Assembly (NCBI RefSeq): GCF_010500245.1
Contig: NZ_JAAGOX010000017.1
Location: forward strand, 1 to 43,756
Length of the DNA: 43,756 nt
Origin: Ruegeria sp. PrR005
GTDB lineage: Bacteria; Pseudomonadota; Alphaproteobacteria; Rhodobacterales; Rhodobacteraceae
Reading direction: 5' to 3'
In this document: piece by piece, positions 1 to 9,749 of the stretch
Layout of the letters: every line of letters starts with the position of its first letter
Numbering within the stretch: the stretch's first letter is position 1
Notes under the pieces: generated by a model
The model's input: only the letters and a program-made list of their open reading frames with translations
Told to the model about the DNA's origin: nothing
The model's database searches: none
Translations under genes and position numbers: made by a program

Positions 1-77
1 CGGGGAAAGGTTCACATGGCTCAGTTCTCAGTGGAAATTATCCGCCGGCCCGGCTCACTTCTGGGTGGAAATCAACA
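1..77 (+). mobile_element. IS end (IS21-like), left boundary
   Basis: These 77 bases are the exact reverse complement of 43680-43756. They contain two copies of a 21-bp unit (18-38 and 52-72, 18 of 21 bases alike, 34 bp apart) that includes GTGGAAAT, and the tip read outward is TGTTGATTTCCACC. Multiple subterminal repeats of this kind are a feature of IS21-family ends, where they bind IstA. No transposase is inside the window, so the element body would lie to the left. The insertion cuts the 3' end of the TMADH-like gene and supplies its stop codon. The family call is from recalled pattern only. Confidence 0.7.
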
Positions 78-2090
78 GATGGGTCTTTCTCTGCGCACCT
101 CAACTGCGTCCGGCGGCTCCAGATGTTCGCGCGCAAACCTGTGCCCGTCGTGAACCGCATGGGCGATCAGACCGGGGGCGCGGGCGTCGCCGATGCGATG
201 AAGCGAAGTGAGGCCGGCATCCTTGAGCTTGGTCCAAAGACTGTCTTGTTGTTCGCGCGAGGTGACGGGAACGAATCCCTCGCAGGCAATCCTGCTGCTG
301 CGCCCGGTGTAGGCGCAGGCCAGTTCCGCAGTGCCGGGGACCAGCCCGGTGACGACCGTGTCGGTCAGGATGGTGACACCGCGTTCGATCAGACGGGACT
401 GAAGGCGGGATTGTTCGACCGTGTAGGCGGACCAGTCCGCGACCCGGCCCGCCGGAGTGACATAGGTGATGTCCAGCCCTTCGCTCGCCAGCAGGTCCGC
501 AAGCCCCGCGGCGATGTGATATTCCTCGTCATCGAAGATCACCACGGGGCCTTTGGGTCGCGCACCGTTCAGGATCGCCTCGGGCGTCATTGTGCGCGGG
601 TCGGAGAAACTTGCCACCCCGCGCGGATGGCTGCGCCCGCGCCCGTCGGCACGCCAGAGGCTGCCGGTCGCGACGAAGACGTGCCGCGCCCCGGTTTCCA
701 GCACGGTCGCCCGATCCATCTCGGAGGCGAGGTAAAGTTCCACGTTCGGCATCTGGCTGATCTGGTGCAGCCGCCAGTCGCGCACCCGCGCCCATTCGGT
801 CAGCCCCGGCAGGCGCGATTCCAGCGTCACCCGCCCGCCCGGCTCGTTACCCGCCTCGGCCAGCATCACCTGCGCGCCGCGCCGCCCGAGCGTCAGCGCG
901 GCCTCAAGCCCCGCCGGGCCAGCGCCCACGACCAACACAGGCTCCACTTTGCCGATCAGCGCCGGCACCCGCTCGGGGTGCCAGCCGCGCCGCCACTCTT
1001 CGCCCATTGTCGGGTTCTGGGTGCAGCGGATCGGCGCGCCAAGCCCGTCATGGGCATAGCAGATGTTGCAGCCGATGCATTCGCGGATCTCGGCCAGCCG
1101 CCCCTCGCGGATCTTCGCGGGCAGGAAGGGATCGGCGATCGAGGGGCGGGCGGCACCAATGAAATCCTGCACGCCGCGCCGGATCAGGCTCAACATCGTC
1201 TCGGGGCTGGTGAAGCGACCAACCGTGACAACCGGCTTGCCGGTCGCGGCCTTCACATGGGCGATATGGTCCTCGAGCACCGCTTCCTTGACGAAACGCG
1301 AGGGGCCCATTTCCGTGCCGTAATCGGGGATCGTCACGTCGAAGACATCGACCAGCGGGGCAAGCTCGGCCAGAAACCCTGCGCGTTCCTCGCCCCCCTT
1401 GCCGTCCTCATCGGTCACCTCGATCCGGATCGCCACGGCGCAGCGGTCGCCCACCGCCTCGCGCGTGTCCTCGACCAGTTCGCGCACCAGCCGGGCGCGG
1501 TCGGCAAACTCGCCACCGTAGTCGTCTGTGCGCGGATTGGTCGAGGAATCAAGGAACTGGGTCAGCAGATAGGTGTGGGCGGCATAGACATAGACCACGT
1601 CGAAATCGGCCTGCTTCGCCCTGAGCGCCGCCGCCCGATGCCAGTCTCTCAGGTTGCGGATATCCTGCCGGTCCATGCGTTGGCTTTGCCAGGGCACCCT
1701 CGCGGCCAGCATGCTTTCCGGCCCCAGAGGCGCCTCGCGGGAAAGGACGTTCCCCGCCCGCCATCCGCCGTGCCAAAGCTCCACCCCCGCGAGTGCGCCA
1801 TGGGCATGCACGGCCTCGGTCATCGCCGCCATGTTGCGGATATCGCCCTCATCCCAAAGCGTGGCATAGGGTGCGGGCGTGTCGTCGGAGGTCGGATGTA
1901 TCGAACAATACTCTGTATTGACCACGCCCCAGCCGCCCTCGGCCTTCACCCCGCGCATCGTTGCCAGCGTCTGCGGCAGGGAAAACCCCATCCCGGTGCA
2001 ATGCGGCACCTGCCAGAACCGGTTCGGCGCGGTGACCGGACCGATCTTCAGCGGCTGGAACAGGATGTCGAAACGCGGATCGCGCGGCAT
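72..2090 (-). CDS. TMADH-like FMN/4Fe-4S/FAD oxidoreductase, 3' end cut by IS
   Basis: Member of the trimethylamine dehydrogenase / 2,4-dienoyl-CoA reductase family: an N-terminal old-yellow-enzyme TIM barrel (FMN) followed by a dinucleotide-binding half. Tyr169 and His172 (VYAAH) sit at the same positions as the TMADH catalytic pair. Cys338, Cys341, Cys344 and Cys356 form the CIGCNIC...C 4Fe-4S site, and GAGPAG near residue 389 is the second Rossmann loop. The TMADH aromatic-bowl Trp355, four residues after the third Cys, is Asp348 here, so the substrate is probably not trimethylamine itself. The protein ends in RRERPIC-stop, where Cys and the stop come from the IS end; comparison with TMADH suggests some 15-20 residues are lost. 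It lies 3 bp after the TetR gene on the same strand, preceded by AAAGGG. Expected role: oxidative N-demethylation of a methylated amine in the cytoplasm. Confidence 0.85.
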   Translation of the reverse strand: MPRDPRFDILFQPLKIGPVTAPNRFWQVPHCTGMGFSLPQTLATMRGVKAEGGWGVVNTEYCSIHPTSDDTPAPYATLWDEGDIRNMAAMTEAVHAHGALAGVELWHGGWRAGNVLSREAPLGPESMLAARVPWQSQRMDRQDIRNLRDWHRAAALRAKQADFDVVYVYAAHTYLLTQFLDSSTNPRTDDYGGEFADRARLVRELVEDTREAVGDRCAVAIRIEVTDEDGKGGEERAGFLAELAPLVDVFDVTIPDYGTEMGPSRFVKEAVLEDHIAHVKAATGKPVVTVGRFTSPETMLSLIRRGVQDFIGAARPSIADPFLPAKIREGRLAEIRECIGCNICYAHDGLGAPIRCTQNPTMGEEWRRGWHPERVPALIGKVEPVLVVGAGPAGLEAALTLGRRGAQVMLAEAGNEPGGRVTLESRLPGLTEWARVRDWRLHQISQMPNVELYLASEMDRATVLETGARHVFVATGSLWRADGRGRSHPRGVASFSDPRTMTPEAILNGARPKGPVVIFDDEEYHIAAGLADLLASEGLDITYVTPAGRVADWSAYTVEQSRLQSRLIERGVTILTDTVVTGLVPGTAELACAYTGRSSRIACEGFVPVTSREQQDSLWTKLKDAGLTSLHRIGDARAPGLIAHAVHDGHRFAREHLEPPDAVEVRRERPIC

Positions 2091-2093
2091 GGT

Positions 2094-2747
2094 TCAAACA
2101 CCCTTTCGCGTCCCGGCGGCGGTGAAGTGGCGCGGGAACTGGCCCGCAAGATAGGCGTAGATCTGCGCCTTGGCGTCGTCATTGGTGAAACGCGCCGGAT
2201 ACATCAGGATGTTCAGCCAGAATCCGTCGAAGAGCGCTTCCAGCGCTTCGCCGATTCCTTCGGGGTTCACGTCGTCATATCCGCCCTGGCTGATGAGAGC
2301 GCGGCACAGTTCAGTCGACGTGTCCAGCCGCTCCATGTCGAGCGCGGCCGTACATTCGCGGTAGGATTTTCGCTGCTTTGTCTCGCCGAAAAAGGCGAAC
2401 CAGACGGCGAGCTTGCGGCGATTGCTGATGCCGCCCTCGAAATGCGCCTCGACGATCGCGGAGAGTTTCTCATGTGGCGCAAGATCTGGCCGCCGCGCGG
2501 TTTCCTGCCAGCGGTCGCGCAGTTCGGCAGCGAGATAGTTCAGAGTTTCGACCAAGAGCGCGTCCTTGGACTTGAAGTGAAAATTCACCAGGCCAAGCGA
2601 CAAATCCGCAATCCCCGTCACGGTCGTAAGCGTCGTGCCCGAGATCCCATAGCGGCTGATCGAGGTGATCGTCGCCTCGATCAATTGCTTTCTACGCTCT
2701 TCCGGAGGAGCAGTTCTTCTCTTCCTAACACTATCTGATTTATTCAT
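2094..2747 (-). CDS. TetR-family regulator, BetI-like
   Basis: 217-residue TetR-type repressor. The N-terminal half has the helix-turn-helix pattern (RRKQLIEATITSISRYG, then SLGLVNFHFKSKDALL at about residues 50-65), and the layout of the C-terminal ligand domain (KLAVWFAFFGE near the middle) resembles BetI, the choline-responsive repressor. It is transcribed divergently from the DMGDH-like gene at 2843 and in line with the TMADH-like gene 3 bp downstream, so it probably controls both arms. A palindrome in the divergent gap (2762-2775) is a plausible operator. Ligand is unknown; choline, betaine or a related methylamine is an inference from family and neighbours. Confidence 0.85.
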   Translation of the reverse strand: MNKSDSVRKRRTAPPEERRKQLIEATITSISRYGISGTTLTTVTGIADLSLGLVNFHFKSKDALLVETLNYLAAELRDRWQETARRPDLAPHEKLSAIVEAHFEGGISNRRKLAVWFAFFGETKQRKSYRECTAALDMERLDTSTELCRALISQGGYDDVNPEGIGEALEALFDGFWLNILMYPARFTNDDAKAQIYAYLAGQFPRHFTAAGTRKGV

Positions 2748-2761
2748 TAATTTGCTTCCAC

Positions 2762-2775
2762 TGAATGGTTATTCA
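2762..2775. promoter_or_regulatory. candidate TetR/BetI operator palindrome
   Basis: TGAATGGTTATTCA is a perfect 5+5 inverted repeat with a 4-bp spacer between the divergent TetR gene and the DMGDH-like gene. The longer context reads CTGAAT..ATTCAAT, similar in style to BetI-type half-sites. It covers an ATG at 2765 that could be taken as the start of the downstream gene, which argues for the later start at 2843. Confidence 0.5.
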
Positions 2776-2842
2776 ATCATTGCTTGCTTTTGTCGCCGAG
2801 TCAATCGATGCTTTTGATCAAACCTTGATTCGCGGACAGACG

Positions 2843-5299
2843 ATGCGGCAGACTCTTCCTTCCCATGCCCAGGCCGTTGTTATCGGCGGTGGTGTCATTG
2901 GTACATCCACAGCCTACCACCTCGCCGAACAGGGCTGGACCGATATCGTCGTCCTCGAACGGGACAAGCTCACATCCGGCACGACCTGGCACGCTGCGGG
3001 GTTGATCGCCTCGGCCGGCATGTCGACCGAAACGCTCAGCTGGATCTTTCGCCACTCGCGCGACCTCTATCGGCGGCTTGAGGCGGAAACCGGCGTTTCG
3101 ACCGGCTTCCATCAATGCGGTCATTTGCACATCGCCACGACCAGGGCCCGGCGCGAGGCGCAGCGGCGCGAGATGAACTTCATGCGCCTCATGGGGCACG
3201 TGAAGCACGAGGTGTCGCCCGCCGAGGTCCGGGAAATGTTCCCGCTGATCGAGACCGAGGGAATGCTGTCGGCGATCTGGTCGCCAGAGGATGGCCGCGC
3301 CAATCCGGTCGACGTGACCATGGCAATGGCGGCCGGGGCGCGAAAGCGCGGCGTGCGGATTGTCGAGGGATGCCCGGTCGATGACATCCTTGTCGAGCGC
3401 GGTCGGGTCAGCGGCGTAGTCACGCCGCTGGGCACGATCAGAGCCGACACGGTCGTCCTGGCCGCGGGTATGTGGTCGCGCCAGATTGGCGCGAAGATCG
3501 GGGTGCCGGTGCCCCTGCAGGCAATGGAGCACTACTACCTGTTGACCGAGCCGATGGAGGGCGTCCACCGCGACCTGCCGGTGGTCGAAGACCCCGAAAG
3601 TTACGCCTATGTCCGCGAGGAAGGCGGCGGGCTGCTCTTTGGCCTTTTTGAGCCCGATGGCGCGCCGTGGCACCCCACCGGCATTCCCGGGGATGCGAGT
3701 TTTTCCACCCTGGCGCCAGACTGGGACCGGATGACGCCGCATCTGGAACATGCCTTCCGCCGCTTCCCGGCGATGCAGTCTGCGGGGCTGAAGACCTTTT
3801 TCTGCGGCCCCGAAAGCTTCACGCCCGACGGCAAGTTCCTTGTTGGCGAATGCCCCGAGGTTCAGGGGCTTTACCTTGGCACCGGCCTGAACTCGCTCGG
3901 CATTCTTTCGGGTGGCGGTGTCGGCGCGCTTCTGGCCGAAGAGATCGCGCACGGCAATGCCAGCCAGGACATGACCGGCCTGACCCCTGCGCGCACGGGC
4001 GCGCATGAAGCGGTGCGCCACTATCTGCTCGACCGGCTGCCGGATGCGCTGGCCTACAGTTTCACCAATGCCTCGCTGCCAAATTTCAAGCACAAGCAGG
4101 CCCGGGCCGCGCGGCGGTTGCCGCTGCATGACCGGTACGCTGAAGAGGGCGCCTATTTCGTTTCGCTCTCGGGCTGGGAGATGCCCTTCTGGTTCGCGCC
4201 AAACGGACTGAAGCCAGACGTGAAATACGAATTCGGCCGGCAAGAGTGGTTTCACCTCTCCGCCGCCGAACACCGTGCGACGCGCGAAAGCGTCGGGCTG
4301 TTCGACAAGACCTTCATGGGCAAGTTCGTGGTCCAGGGCCGCGACGCCGAGAAGGTTCTGAACCGGGTCAGTGCCAATTCGGTCTCGGTTCCCATCGGCG
4401 CAAACATCTATACGCAGTGGCTGAACCCGCAGGGTGGCATCATCTCGGACCTGACGATCACCCGGACGGGCGAGGACGAGTTCCTGCTGGTTACCGGCGA
4501 TGTGCTGCAGCGCATCACGCCGTCGTGGCTGAAACGTTATACCGGGCCGGGCGAGTTCTGCGCCGTCACCGATGTGACGTCGGCCTATACGATCCTGTCG
4601 TTGCAGGGCCCCCGGTCGCGCGATCTGCTGGCGGGGATCACCGGTGCGGACCTTTCGACCGAGGCGCTGCCCTTCCGCAGCTCGGCCTTCGTCGAGATCG
4701 GCTATGCCCGCCTCCGCATCGTCCGCGTCACCTATATGGGTGAACTCGGCTATGAACTTTACATCCCGTCAGAGCAGAGCCTGAACGTCTTTGATGCGTT
4801 GGTGACGGGAATAGAGGCGCAAGGAGTACCCTGCACTCTCTGTGGGCTGATGGCGCTGGAAAGCCTGCGGTTGGAAAAGGGCTACCGTGATTTTGGCGTC
4901 GATATCGACAATACCGATACGCCGCTGGAAATGGGCCTCGGCTTTGTCGTCGATATGGGCAAGGACTTCATCGGTCGCGACCGTCTGGCCGAACAGAAGG
5001 CGGCGGGCGCCTTGCCGAAACGGCTGGTCGCGCTGAAGCTCGATGACCCGGAGCCGCTGCTGCTCGGGTCAGAGCCGCTTTTCGCGGATGGTGTTCCGGT
5101 GGGCTATGTCCGCGCCGGCACCTTTGGCCACACACTGGGTGCCTCAGTCGGGCTCGCCATTGTCGAACATGAGGACGGCGTGACGTCCGACTACCTGAAA
5201 ACGAAATCATTCGAGGTCGAGGTGAACGACCGGCGCGTTATGGCAACGCTGTCGCTTGCGCCCTTCTACGATCCGAAAAGCGAACGCGTGCGCGCATGA
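2843..5299 (+). CDS. FAD + GcvT-domain dehydrogenase (dimethylglycine/sarcosine dehydrogenase-like)
   Basis: 818 residues from ATG 2843, weakly preceded by GGACA. An in-frame ATG at 2765 adds 26 residues without family resemblance and overlaps the presumed operator. The N-terminal half is a DAO-type FAD oxidoreductase ([17 protein letters not shown]), and TTWHAAG holds the His (residue 50) that carries covalent FAD in mammalian DMGDH and sarcosine dehydrogenase. The C-terminal half, from about residue 400, is the FAO_M/GcvT/GcvT-C block that takes the one-carbon unit to tetrahydrofolate ([15 protein letters not shown]). Expected reaction: oxidative demethylation of an N-methyl amino acid with formation of methylene-THF. 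It leads an ABC importer operon; the exact substrate (dimethylglycine, sarcosine or other) cannot be told. Confidence 0.87.
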   Translation: MRQTLPSHAQAVVIGGGVIGTSTAYHLAEQGWTDIVVLERDKLTSGTTWHAAGLIASAGMSTETLSWIFRHSRDLYRRLEAETGVSTGFHQCGHLHIATTRARREAQRREMNFMRLMGHVKHEVSPAEVREMFPLIETEGMLSAIWSPEDGRANPVDVTMAMAAGARKRGVRIVEGCPVDDILVERGRVSGVVTPLGTIRADTVVLAAGMWSRQIGAKIGVPVPLQAMEHYYLLTEPMEGVHRDLPVVEDPESYAYVREEGGGLLFGLFEPDGAPWHPTGIPGDASFSTLAPDWDRMTPHLEHAFRRFPAMQSAGLKTFFCGPESFTPDGKFLVGECPEVQGLYLGTGLNSLGILSGGGVGALLAEEIAHGNASQDMTGLTPARTGAHEAVRHYLLDRLPDALAYSFTNASLPNFKHKQARAARRLPLHDRYAEEGAYFVSLSGWEMPFWFAPNGLKPDVKYEFGRQEWFHLSAAEHRATRESVGLFDKTFMGKFVVQGRDAEKVLNRVSANSVSVPIGANIYTQWLNPQGGIISDLTITRTGEDEFLLVTGDVLQRITPSWLKRYTGPGEFCAVTDVTSAYTILSLQGPRSRDLLAGITGADLSTEALPFRSSAFVEIGYARLRIVRVTYMGELGYELYIPSEQSLNVFDALVTGIEAQGVPCTLCGLMALESLRLEKGYRDFGVDIDNTDTPLEMGLGFVVDMGKDFIGRDRLAEQKAAGALPKRLVALKLDDPEPLLLGSEPLFADGVPVGYVRAGTFGHTLGASVGLAIVEHEDGVTSDYLKTKSFEVEVNDRRVMATLSLAPFYDPKSERVRA

Positions 5300-5345
5300 C
5301 CTGTTGTCAGGACGGCACATGGGCCAAGAAGGAGGGCCTGACCAC

Positions 5346-6440
5346 ATGAACGAAGCAATCGGCATCCGCGATGTCAGCAAGGTGTTCGGCCAGGGCGATA
5401 CCACCTTCACCGCCGTGGCCAGGGTCAATATCAGCATTCGTGAAAACGAGTTCTTCACGCTTCTCGGGCCATCCGGCTGTGGCAAGACCACGCTTCTGCG
5501 GATGATCGCAGGATTCGAGTTCCCGACCGATGGCGAGATTCTGCTGCACGGCGAGAATATCGCCGACATGCCGCCCTTCCGCCGCCCGATCAACACGGTC
5601 TTCCAGAATTACGCGCTCTTCCCGCATATGACGGTGGCCGACAATATCGGCTTCGGCTTGCGCATGCTGGGAAAGTCGAAGGCTGAGGTATCCGAGCGGG
5701 TGATCGAGATGCTGCGGCTTGTGAAGATGGAGCCGATGGCCGGGCGCCGCACAAGCGAGATCTCAGGCGGCCAGCAGCAGCGCGTGGCGCTTGCCCGCGC
5801 GCTTGCACCGCAGCCCAAGGTTCTTCTGCTCGACGAGCCGCTTTCCGCGCTCGACTACAAGCTGCGCAAGGAGATGCAGCTCGAACTGAAGCGGATGCAG
5901 CACGAGACGGGCATCACCTTCATTTTCGTGACCCATGACCAGGAAGAGGCGCTGACGATGTCGGACCGTATCGCGGTGATGTCGAAGGGTCAGGTCCTTC
6001 AGGTCGGTAGCCCACGGGACATCTACGATGCGCCAGCCGACCGGTTTGTTGCCGAGTTCATCGGAGAGACGAATTTCCTGACTGGCCGCGTGCGCAAGAT
6101 TGCAGAAGAAACCGCCGAGGTCATGCTGGAAGGCGGCGCTGCGATTTCTGCGACCGCAGCCGGTGTGGGTGTTGGCGACGATGTGACCATCGTGGTGCGC
6201 CCCGAACATGCAGAGGTCGTCGCCGTGCCCGCCACAGGCAGCGCCGTGACCAAAGGCACACTGGAGAACGTGGTCTATTTCGGCACGGATACGCATTTCC
6301 ACGTCCGTCTGCCGGATGGGTCGGTCTTCGTGACCCGTCAGCAGAACCGACCCCGGCTGAGCAGCGAGTTTGCCGTCGGCAGCGAGGTGAGTATCGCCGT
6401 GGCCGCCGACGCCGCGCGTATCCTGAGGGCCGGGGCATGA
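5346..6440 (+). CDS. potA: Pot-type ABC transporter ATP-binding protein
   Basis: 364-residue ATPase of the spermidine/putrescine (PotA) type. It shows Walker [10 protein letters not shown], signature SGGQQQR, Walker [12 protein letters not shown] and the H-loop THDQEEA, followed by a C-terminal TOBE domain from about residue 235. Start chosen at ATG 5346 because AAGGAGGG lies about 10 bp upstream; in-frame ATGs at 5256 and 5319 lack this and would overlap the upstream gene or add non-family residues. Its stop overlaps the next start as ATGA, so it is translationally coupled to the permease. It should power uptake of an amine or polyamine-like compound for the demethylating enzymes next to it; the symbol marks family, not proven substrate. 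Confidence 0.9.
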   Translation: MNEAIGIRDVSKVFGQGDTTFTAVARVNISIRENEFFTLLGPSGCGKTTLLRMIAGFEFPTDGEILLHGENIADMPPFRRPINTVFQNYALFPHMTVADNIGFGLRMLGKSKAEVSERVIEMLRLVKMEPMAGRRTSEISGGQQQRVALARALAPQPKVLLLDEPLSALDYKLRKEMQLELKRMQHETGITFIFVTHDQEEALTMSDRIAVMSKGQVLQVGSPRDIYDAPADRFVAEFIGETNFLTGRVRKIAEETAEVMLEGGAAISATAAGVGVGDDVTIVVRPEHAEVVAVPATGSAVTKGTLENVVYFGTDTHFHVRLPDGSVFVTRQQNRPRLSSEFAVGSEVSIAVAADAARILRAGA

Positions 6441-7351
6441 GCCAGTCCGCGATCAGGGCAGACTATCGCCGGACGCTCACGCGTCGCTGGCTTCTGTCGT
6501 CGCCCGCACTTCTCATCGTTCTTCTCGCGGCAACCGGCCCACTTCTGGTGGTTCTGCTCTATTCTTTCCTGAAGGCGGGCCCCTATGGCGGTGTCCTGCC
6601 GGAGTTTTCGCCCGAGGCCTGGATCGGCGTGGTCATGCAGCGCGGATTGTTCGACGATACGTTGTCGATCGCCGACGCCCACCTGGCGATCTTCTGGCGT
6701 TCGATACGGTTGTCGCTGGAAACGACTTTGCTGACGCTGATTTTCGGTTTCCCGACCGCCTATTTCATCGCCACGCGCCCCCCGAACACGCGCGAGCTTT
6801 GGCTGTTCCTCATCACGATCCCGTTCTGGACGAACCTCCTGATCCGCACTTTCGCCATCCTTCAGATCATCCGCAACGACGGCACTATCAACACGGTCCT
6901 GCTCAAGCTCGGGTTGATCGGGGAACCGATCCGGATGCTCTATACCGACGGCGCGATCCTGGCCGGTATGGTCTATGTCTATCTGCCGCTGATGGTTCTG
7001 CCGCTTTATGCCAGCATGGAGAAGCTCGACTTTCGCATTGTCGAGGCGGGCTATGACCTCTACGCGACCCCGTTCCGGGTGCTGCGGCTGGTCATCATCC
7101 CGCTGGTAAAGCCGGGCATCGTCGCAGGCTGCATCCTCGTCTTCATCCCCTCGCTCGGCGCCTATGTTACGCCGAACGTGCTGGGCGGCGGCAAGAACCT
7201 GATGATCGGCAACCTGATCGAGCTGCAGTTCGGACAGGGCCGGAACTGGCCCCTGGGGTCGGCGCTGTCGATCTCGCTCATGGCCGTGGTGATGGCCGCG
7301 CTGATCGTCTACGTCCGAAACGCCGACAAGACGGGGGGGCACCATGGCTAA
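6437..7351 (+). CDS. potB: ABC transporter permease, PotB-like
   Basis: 304-residue inner-membrane permease with about six transmembrane helices; the first is at residues 20-43 ([20 protein letters not shown]). The EAA-type cytoplasmic loop is visible around residues 200-225 ([27 protein letters not shown]), typical of PotB/PotH partners. It overlaps the ATPase by 4 bp and the second permease by 8 bp, so the importer genes are tightly coupled. It would form the translocation pore with the PotC-like subunit. Confidence 0.9.
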   Translation: MSQSAIRADYRRTLTRRWLLSSPALLIVLLAATGPLLVVLLYSFLKAGPYGGVLPEFSPEAWIGVVMQRGLFDDTLSIADAHLAIFWRSIRLSLETTLLTLIFGFPTAYFIATRPPNTRELWLFLITIPFWTNLLIRTFAILQIIRNDGTINTVLLKLGLIGEPIRMLYTDGAILAGMVYVYLPLMVLPLYASMEKLDFRIVEAGYDLYATPFRVLRLVIIPLVKPGIVAGCILVFIPSLGAYVTPNVLGGGKNLMIGNLIELQFGQGRNWPLGSALSISLMAVVMAALIVYVRNADKTGGHHG

Positions 7352-8144
7352 GCCGTTTTCCGTCAAGCGCCAGCGCGGCTTTACCGCCATGGCAATCGCC
7401 TGTTTCGCAGCGCTTTACCTGCCGATCTTCGTTCTGGTCATCTTCGCGTTCAACTCCGCCTCCAGCCTCAGCCATTTCGAAGGCGTTTCGCTGCGTTGGT
7501 TCCATGAGGCAGCGCAGAACAAGCAGGTCGTCGATGCGACGCTTCGGTCGTTCCACGTCGCTTCCGTGGCCGCCGTCATCGCGACCCTCGTTGCCACCAT
7601 GGCAGCGTTGGCGACCACACGGACCCGGCCATATCCCGGCCTGACCTTCAAGTATGCGCTTCTGAACGCACCTCTGATGATCCCCGAGATCGTGACGGCG
7701 GTCGCACTTCTGATCGTCTTTTCGCAGGTCAAGGGCTGGATCGGCTATACGGGCATCGGCTATCTGATCGCCGCCCATACGGCATTCTGCGTGCCTTTCG
7801 CCTATCTGCCGATCCGCGCGCGGCTGGAGAACATGGACCTGACGCTGGAAACCGCGGCGGCCGATCTTTACGCCACCCGCTGGAACACCTTCCGGTACGT
7901 GACGCTGCCGCTCCTTTGGCCGGGTATCCTTGCAGGCCTGATGCTGTCTTTCGTCATCTCGCTCGATGATGTCGTCATTACCGAATTCGTGAAATCCGCC
8001 GGGCAGGACACGCTGCCGACCTACATGCTCGGCCAGCTCCGCCGTTCGATCACGCCCGAGGTGAATGCCATCTCGGTCGTGCTCCTGTTGTTCTCGGTGC
8101 TGGTCGTGACGCTTTTCTTCTTTGCCAGCAAAAGACGGAATTGA
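7344..8144 (+). CDS. potC: ABC transporter permease, PotC-like
   Basis: 266-residue second permease of the Pot-type importer. The first membrane span is at about residues 13-35, and the EAA-like loop (TAAADLYATRWNTFRYVTLPL) lies at about residues 170-190, followed by a SLDDVVITEF segment commonly seen in PotC/PotI proteins. It starts inside the end of the PotB-like gene (8-bp overlap) and is followed after 33 bp by the binding protein. Together these give a complete importer order: ATPase, permease, permease, binding protein. Confidence 0.9.
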   Translation: MAKPFSVKRQRGFTAMAIACFAALYLPIFVLVIFAFNSASSLSHFEGVSLRWFHEAAQNKQVVDATLRSFHVASVAAVIATLVATMAALATTRTRPYPGLTFKYALLNAPLMIPEIVTAVALLIVFSQVKGWIGYTGIGYLIAAHTAFCVPFAYLPIRARLENMDLTLETAAADLYATRWNTFRYVTLPLLWPGILAGLMLSFVISLDDVVITEFVKSAGQDTLPTYMLGQLRRSITPEVNAISVVLLLFSVLVVTLFFFASKRRN

Positions 8145-8177
8145 AAACGAACTGACATACTAACCAGGGAGGTACCC

Positions 8178-9200
8178 ATGAAACTGTCAGGACTTATGGT
8201 GGCGCTTTTTGCCACGACCACCGCCGCCCATGCCGAGGGCGTGCTGAACATCTACAACTGGGGCGACTATACCAACCCCGAACTGATCGAGAAGTTCGAG
8301 AAAACCTATGACGTAAAGGTAACGATGACGGATTACGATTCGAACGAAACCGCGCTGGCCAAGGCGCGGCTGGGCAATACCGGCTTTGACATCGCCGTGC
8401 CCTCGCAAAGCCATCTGCCGATCTGGATCGCCGAGGGGCTGCTGCTCGAAACCAACCCCGGCCAGATGGAAAACGGCAAGAACATCGCGCCGGATTGGGC
8501 AGATCCCGATTTCGACCCGGGCCGGAAATACTCTGCGCCCTGGCAGCACGGCACGATCGGGATCGCGGTCAATACTGACGTCTACAAAGGGCCGCTCGAC
8601 AGTTGGGCCATCGCCTTCGATCCGCCGGCGGAGCTTCAGGGCAAGGTCAACGTCGTGCCCGAAATGAGCGACATCATCTTCGGCGCCATCGCCTATAATG
8701 GCGGCGAGTTGTGCAGCGCCGACGAGGAAATCCTCAAGAAAGCGCATGCAACGCTGGTCAATGCCAAGCAGCACTGGGCGGCTATGGAATATGGCACGAT
8801 CGAGCTGATGCTGGCCGGCGATTTTGCGGCGACCATCGACTGGAACGGCTCGGCCATGCGTCAGCGGCTGGAAAATCCGGCCATCACCTATGTTCATCCG
8901 AAGGAAGGTGTTGCGACCTGGTCGGACAACGTCGTCGTCCTGAAAGAGGCGCAGAATGTCGAGAACGCAAAACTTTTCCAGAACTTCATCATGGACCCCG
9001 AGAATGCGGCGCTGATCTCGGCCTTCGCGCGCTATGCCAACGGCATCGCGGGGTCGGAAGAGTTCATGCCGGAAGACATGAAAGGCGCGCCGGAGCTGAC
9101 GATTGCCGAACATGCGCGGGCCAACACCGTAAACATGCGGATCTGTGATCCTGAAGTGCAGGACATCTACACCAGGATCTGGACCGACGTCCTTAAGTGA
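8178..9200 (+). CDS. potD: Pot-type periplasmic substrate-binding protein
   Basis: 340 residues with a Sec signal peptide (KLSGLMVALFATTTAAHA, cleavage near residue 19) and a mature start GVLNIYNWGDYT, the hallmark of PotD/PotF binding proteins. The start has GGGAGG 6-7 bp upstream. It captures the substrate in the periplasm for the two permeases. Ligand class is inferred from family as a cationic amine or polyamine; the demethylating enzymes in the operon favour an N-methylated compound. A GC-rich hairpin follows at 9206-9234, a usual place for an mRNA-stabilising or attenuating structure after a highly expressed binding protein. Confidence 0.9.
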   Translation: MKLSGLMVALFATTTAAHAEGVLNIYNWGDYTNPELIEKFEKTYDVKVTMTDYDSNETALAKARLGNTGFDIAVPSQSHLPIWIAEGLLLETNPGQMENGKNIAPDWADPDFDPGRKYSAPWQHGTIGIAVNTDVYKGPLDSWAIAFDPPAELQGKVNVVPEMSDIIFGAIAYNGGELCSADEEILKKAHATLVNAKQHWAAMEYGTIELMLAGDFAATIDWNGSAMRQRLENPAITYVHPKEGVATWSDNVVVLKEAQNVENAKLFQNFIMDPENAALISAFARYANGIAGSEEFMPEDMKGAPELTIAEHARANTVNMRICDPEVQDIYTRIWTDVLK

Positions 9201-9205
9201 CCTTC

Positions 9206-9234
9206 TCGCGCCCGTCCAAACCGGGTGGGCGCGA
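9206..9234 (+). terminator. GC-rich hairpin after binding-protein gene
   Basis: TCGCGCCC (9206-9213) pairs perfectly with GGGCGCGA (9227-9234) around a 13-nt loop, 5 bp after the stop of the PotD-like gene. There is no T-run, so it is more likely an attenuator or 3'-end stabiliser than a strong intrinsic terminator. Confidence 0.5.
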
Positions 9235-9266
9235 CACCACCCTTGCAGCCAATTGGAGAGCTAGCC

Positions 9267-9749
9267 ATGGCCCAGACCGCACGACACATCACCGATTATG
9301 CGACGGGACTGCGGGCCATGTTCGAAGAGGAATACATGGGTGAAGGCCTCTTCGAAGCGCTCGCCGGCTACCACGACGGCGTGGCGCGGCAGGCGTTTCT
9401 CCTCATGGCCAAGATCGAACGTGCCATGATCGCCGCCACCGAGTCTGCAATCCGCCGGAACGGGTTGCAAATTCGCGACCCCGAAAGTTTACGCGCCGAG
9501 GGACGGGCCGAGGCCGAGACGATGCGGATCATGAGCTGGCCCGATTTTCTTGACCTTATCGTCACTGATTACCCCGCGTTTCTCGACGAGTTCGAGCAGG
9601 TCGCCCAACTTGCGCCGCCTTGTGACGCAGTGGAAGCCCAACTTCTGATCGACCATGAAGTAGCGTTCATCGACTTTGCAGTCGCCTGCCGGCGCGGTGA
9701 CCCTGACAGCTTGGGAGTCCTCGAAAGCTTTCTCGCCAGGATCACTTAG
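9267..9749 (+). CDS. small helical protein of unknown function (possibly ferritin-like)
   Basis: 160 residues from ATG 9267, preceded by GGAGAG; an earlier in-frame ATG at 9225 has no such site. The composition is helical and rich in Glu, His and Met, with no signal peptide. Glu/His-containing stretches (FEEEYMGEGLFEAL near residue 20, KIERAM near 50, LIDHEVAFIDFA near 130) would suit a four-helix ferritin- or rubrerythrin-like bundle, but the canonical ExxH pairs are not clear. It is the last gene after the ABC importer, beyond the hairpin, and may work with the amine-oxidising enzymes. I do not recognise the family with certainty. Confidence 0.6.
   Translation: MAQTARHITDYATGLRAMFEEEYMGEGLFEALAGYHDGVARQAFLLMAKIERAMIAATESAIRRNGLQIRDPESLRAEGRAEAETMRIMSWPDFLDLIVTDYPAFLDEFEQVAQLAPPCDAVEAQLLIDHEVAFIDFAVACRRGDPDSLGVLESFLARIT

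Noticed and set aside
123-2738. Open frame of 871 codons on the plus strand
   Set aside because: It is antisense to the TMADH-like and TetR genes; Arg/Pro/His-rich with no domain, a typical high-GC shadow frame.
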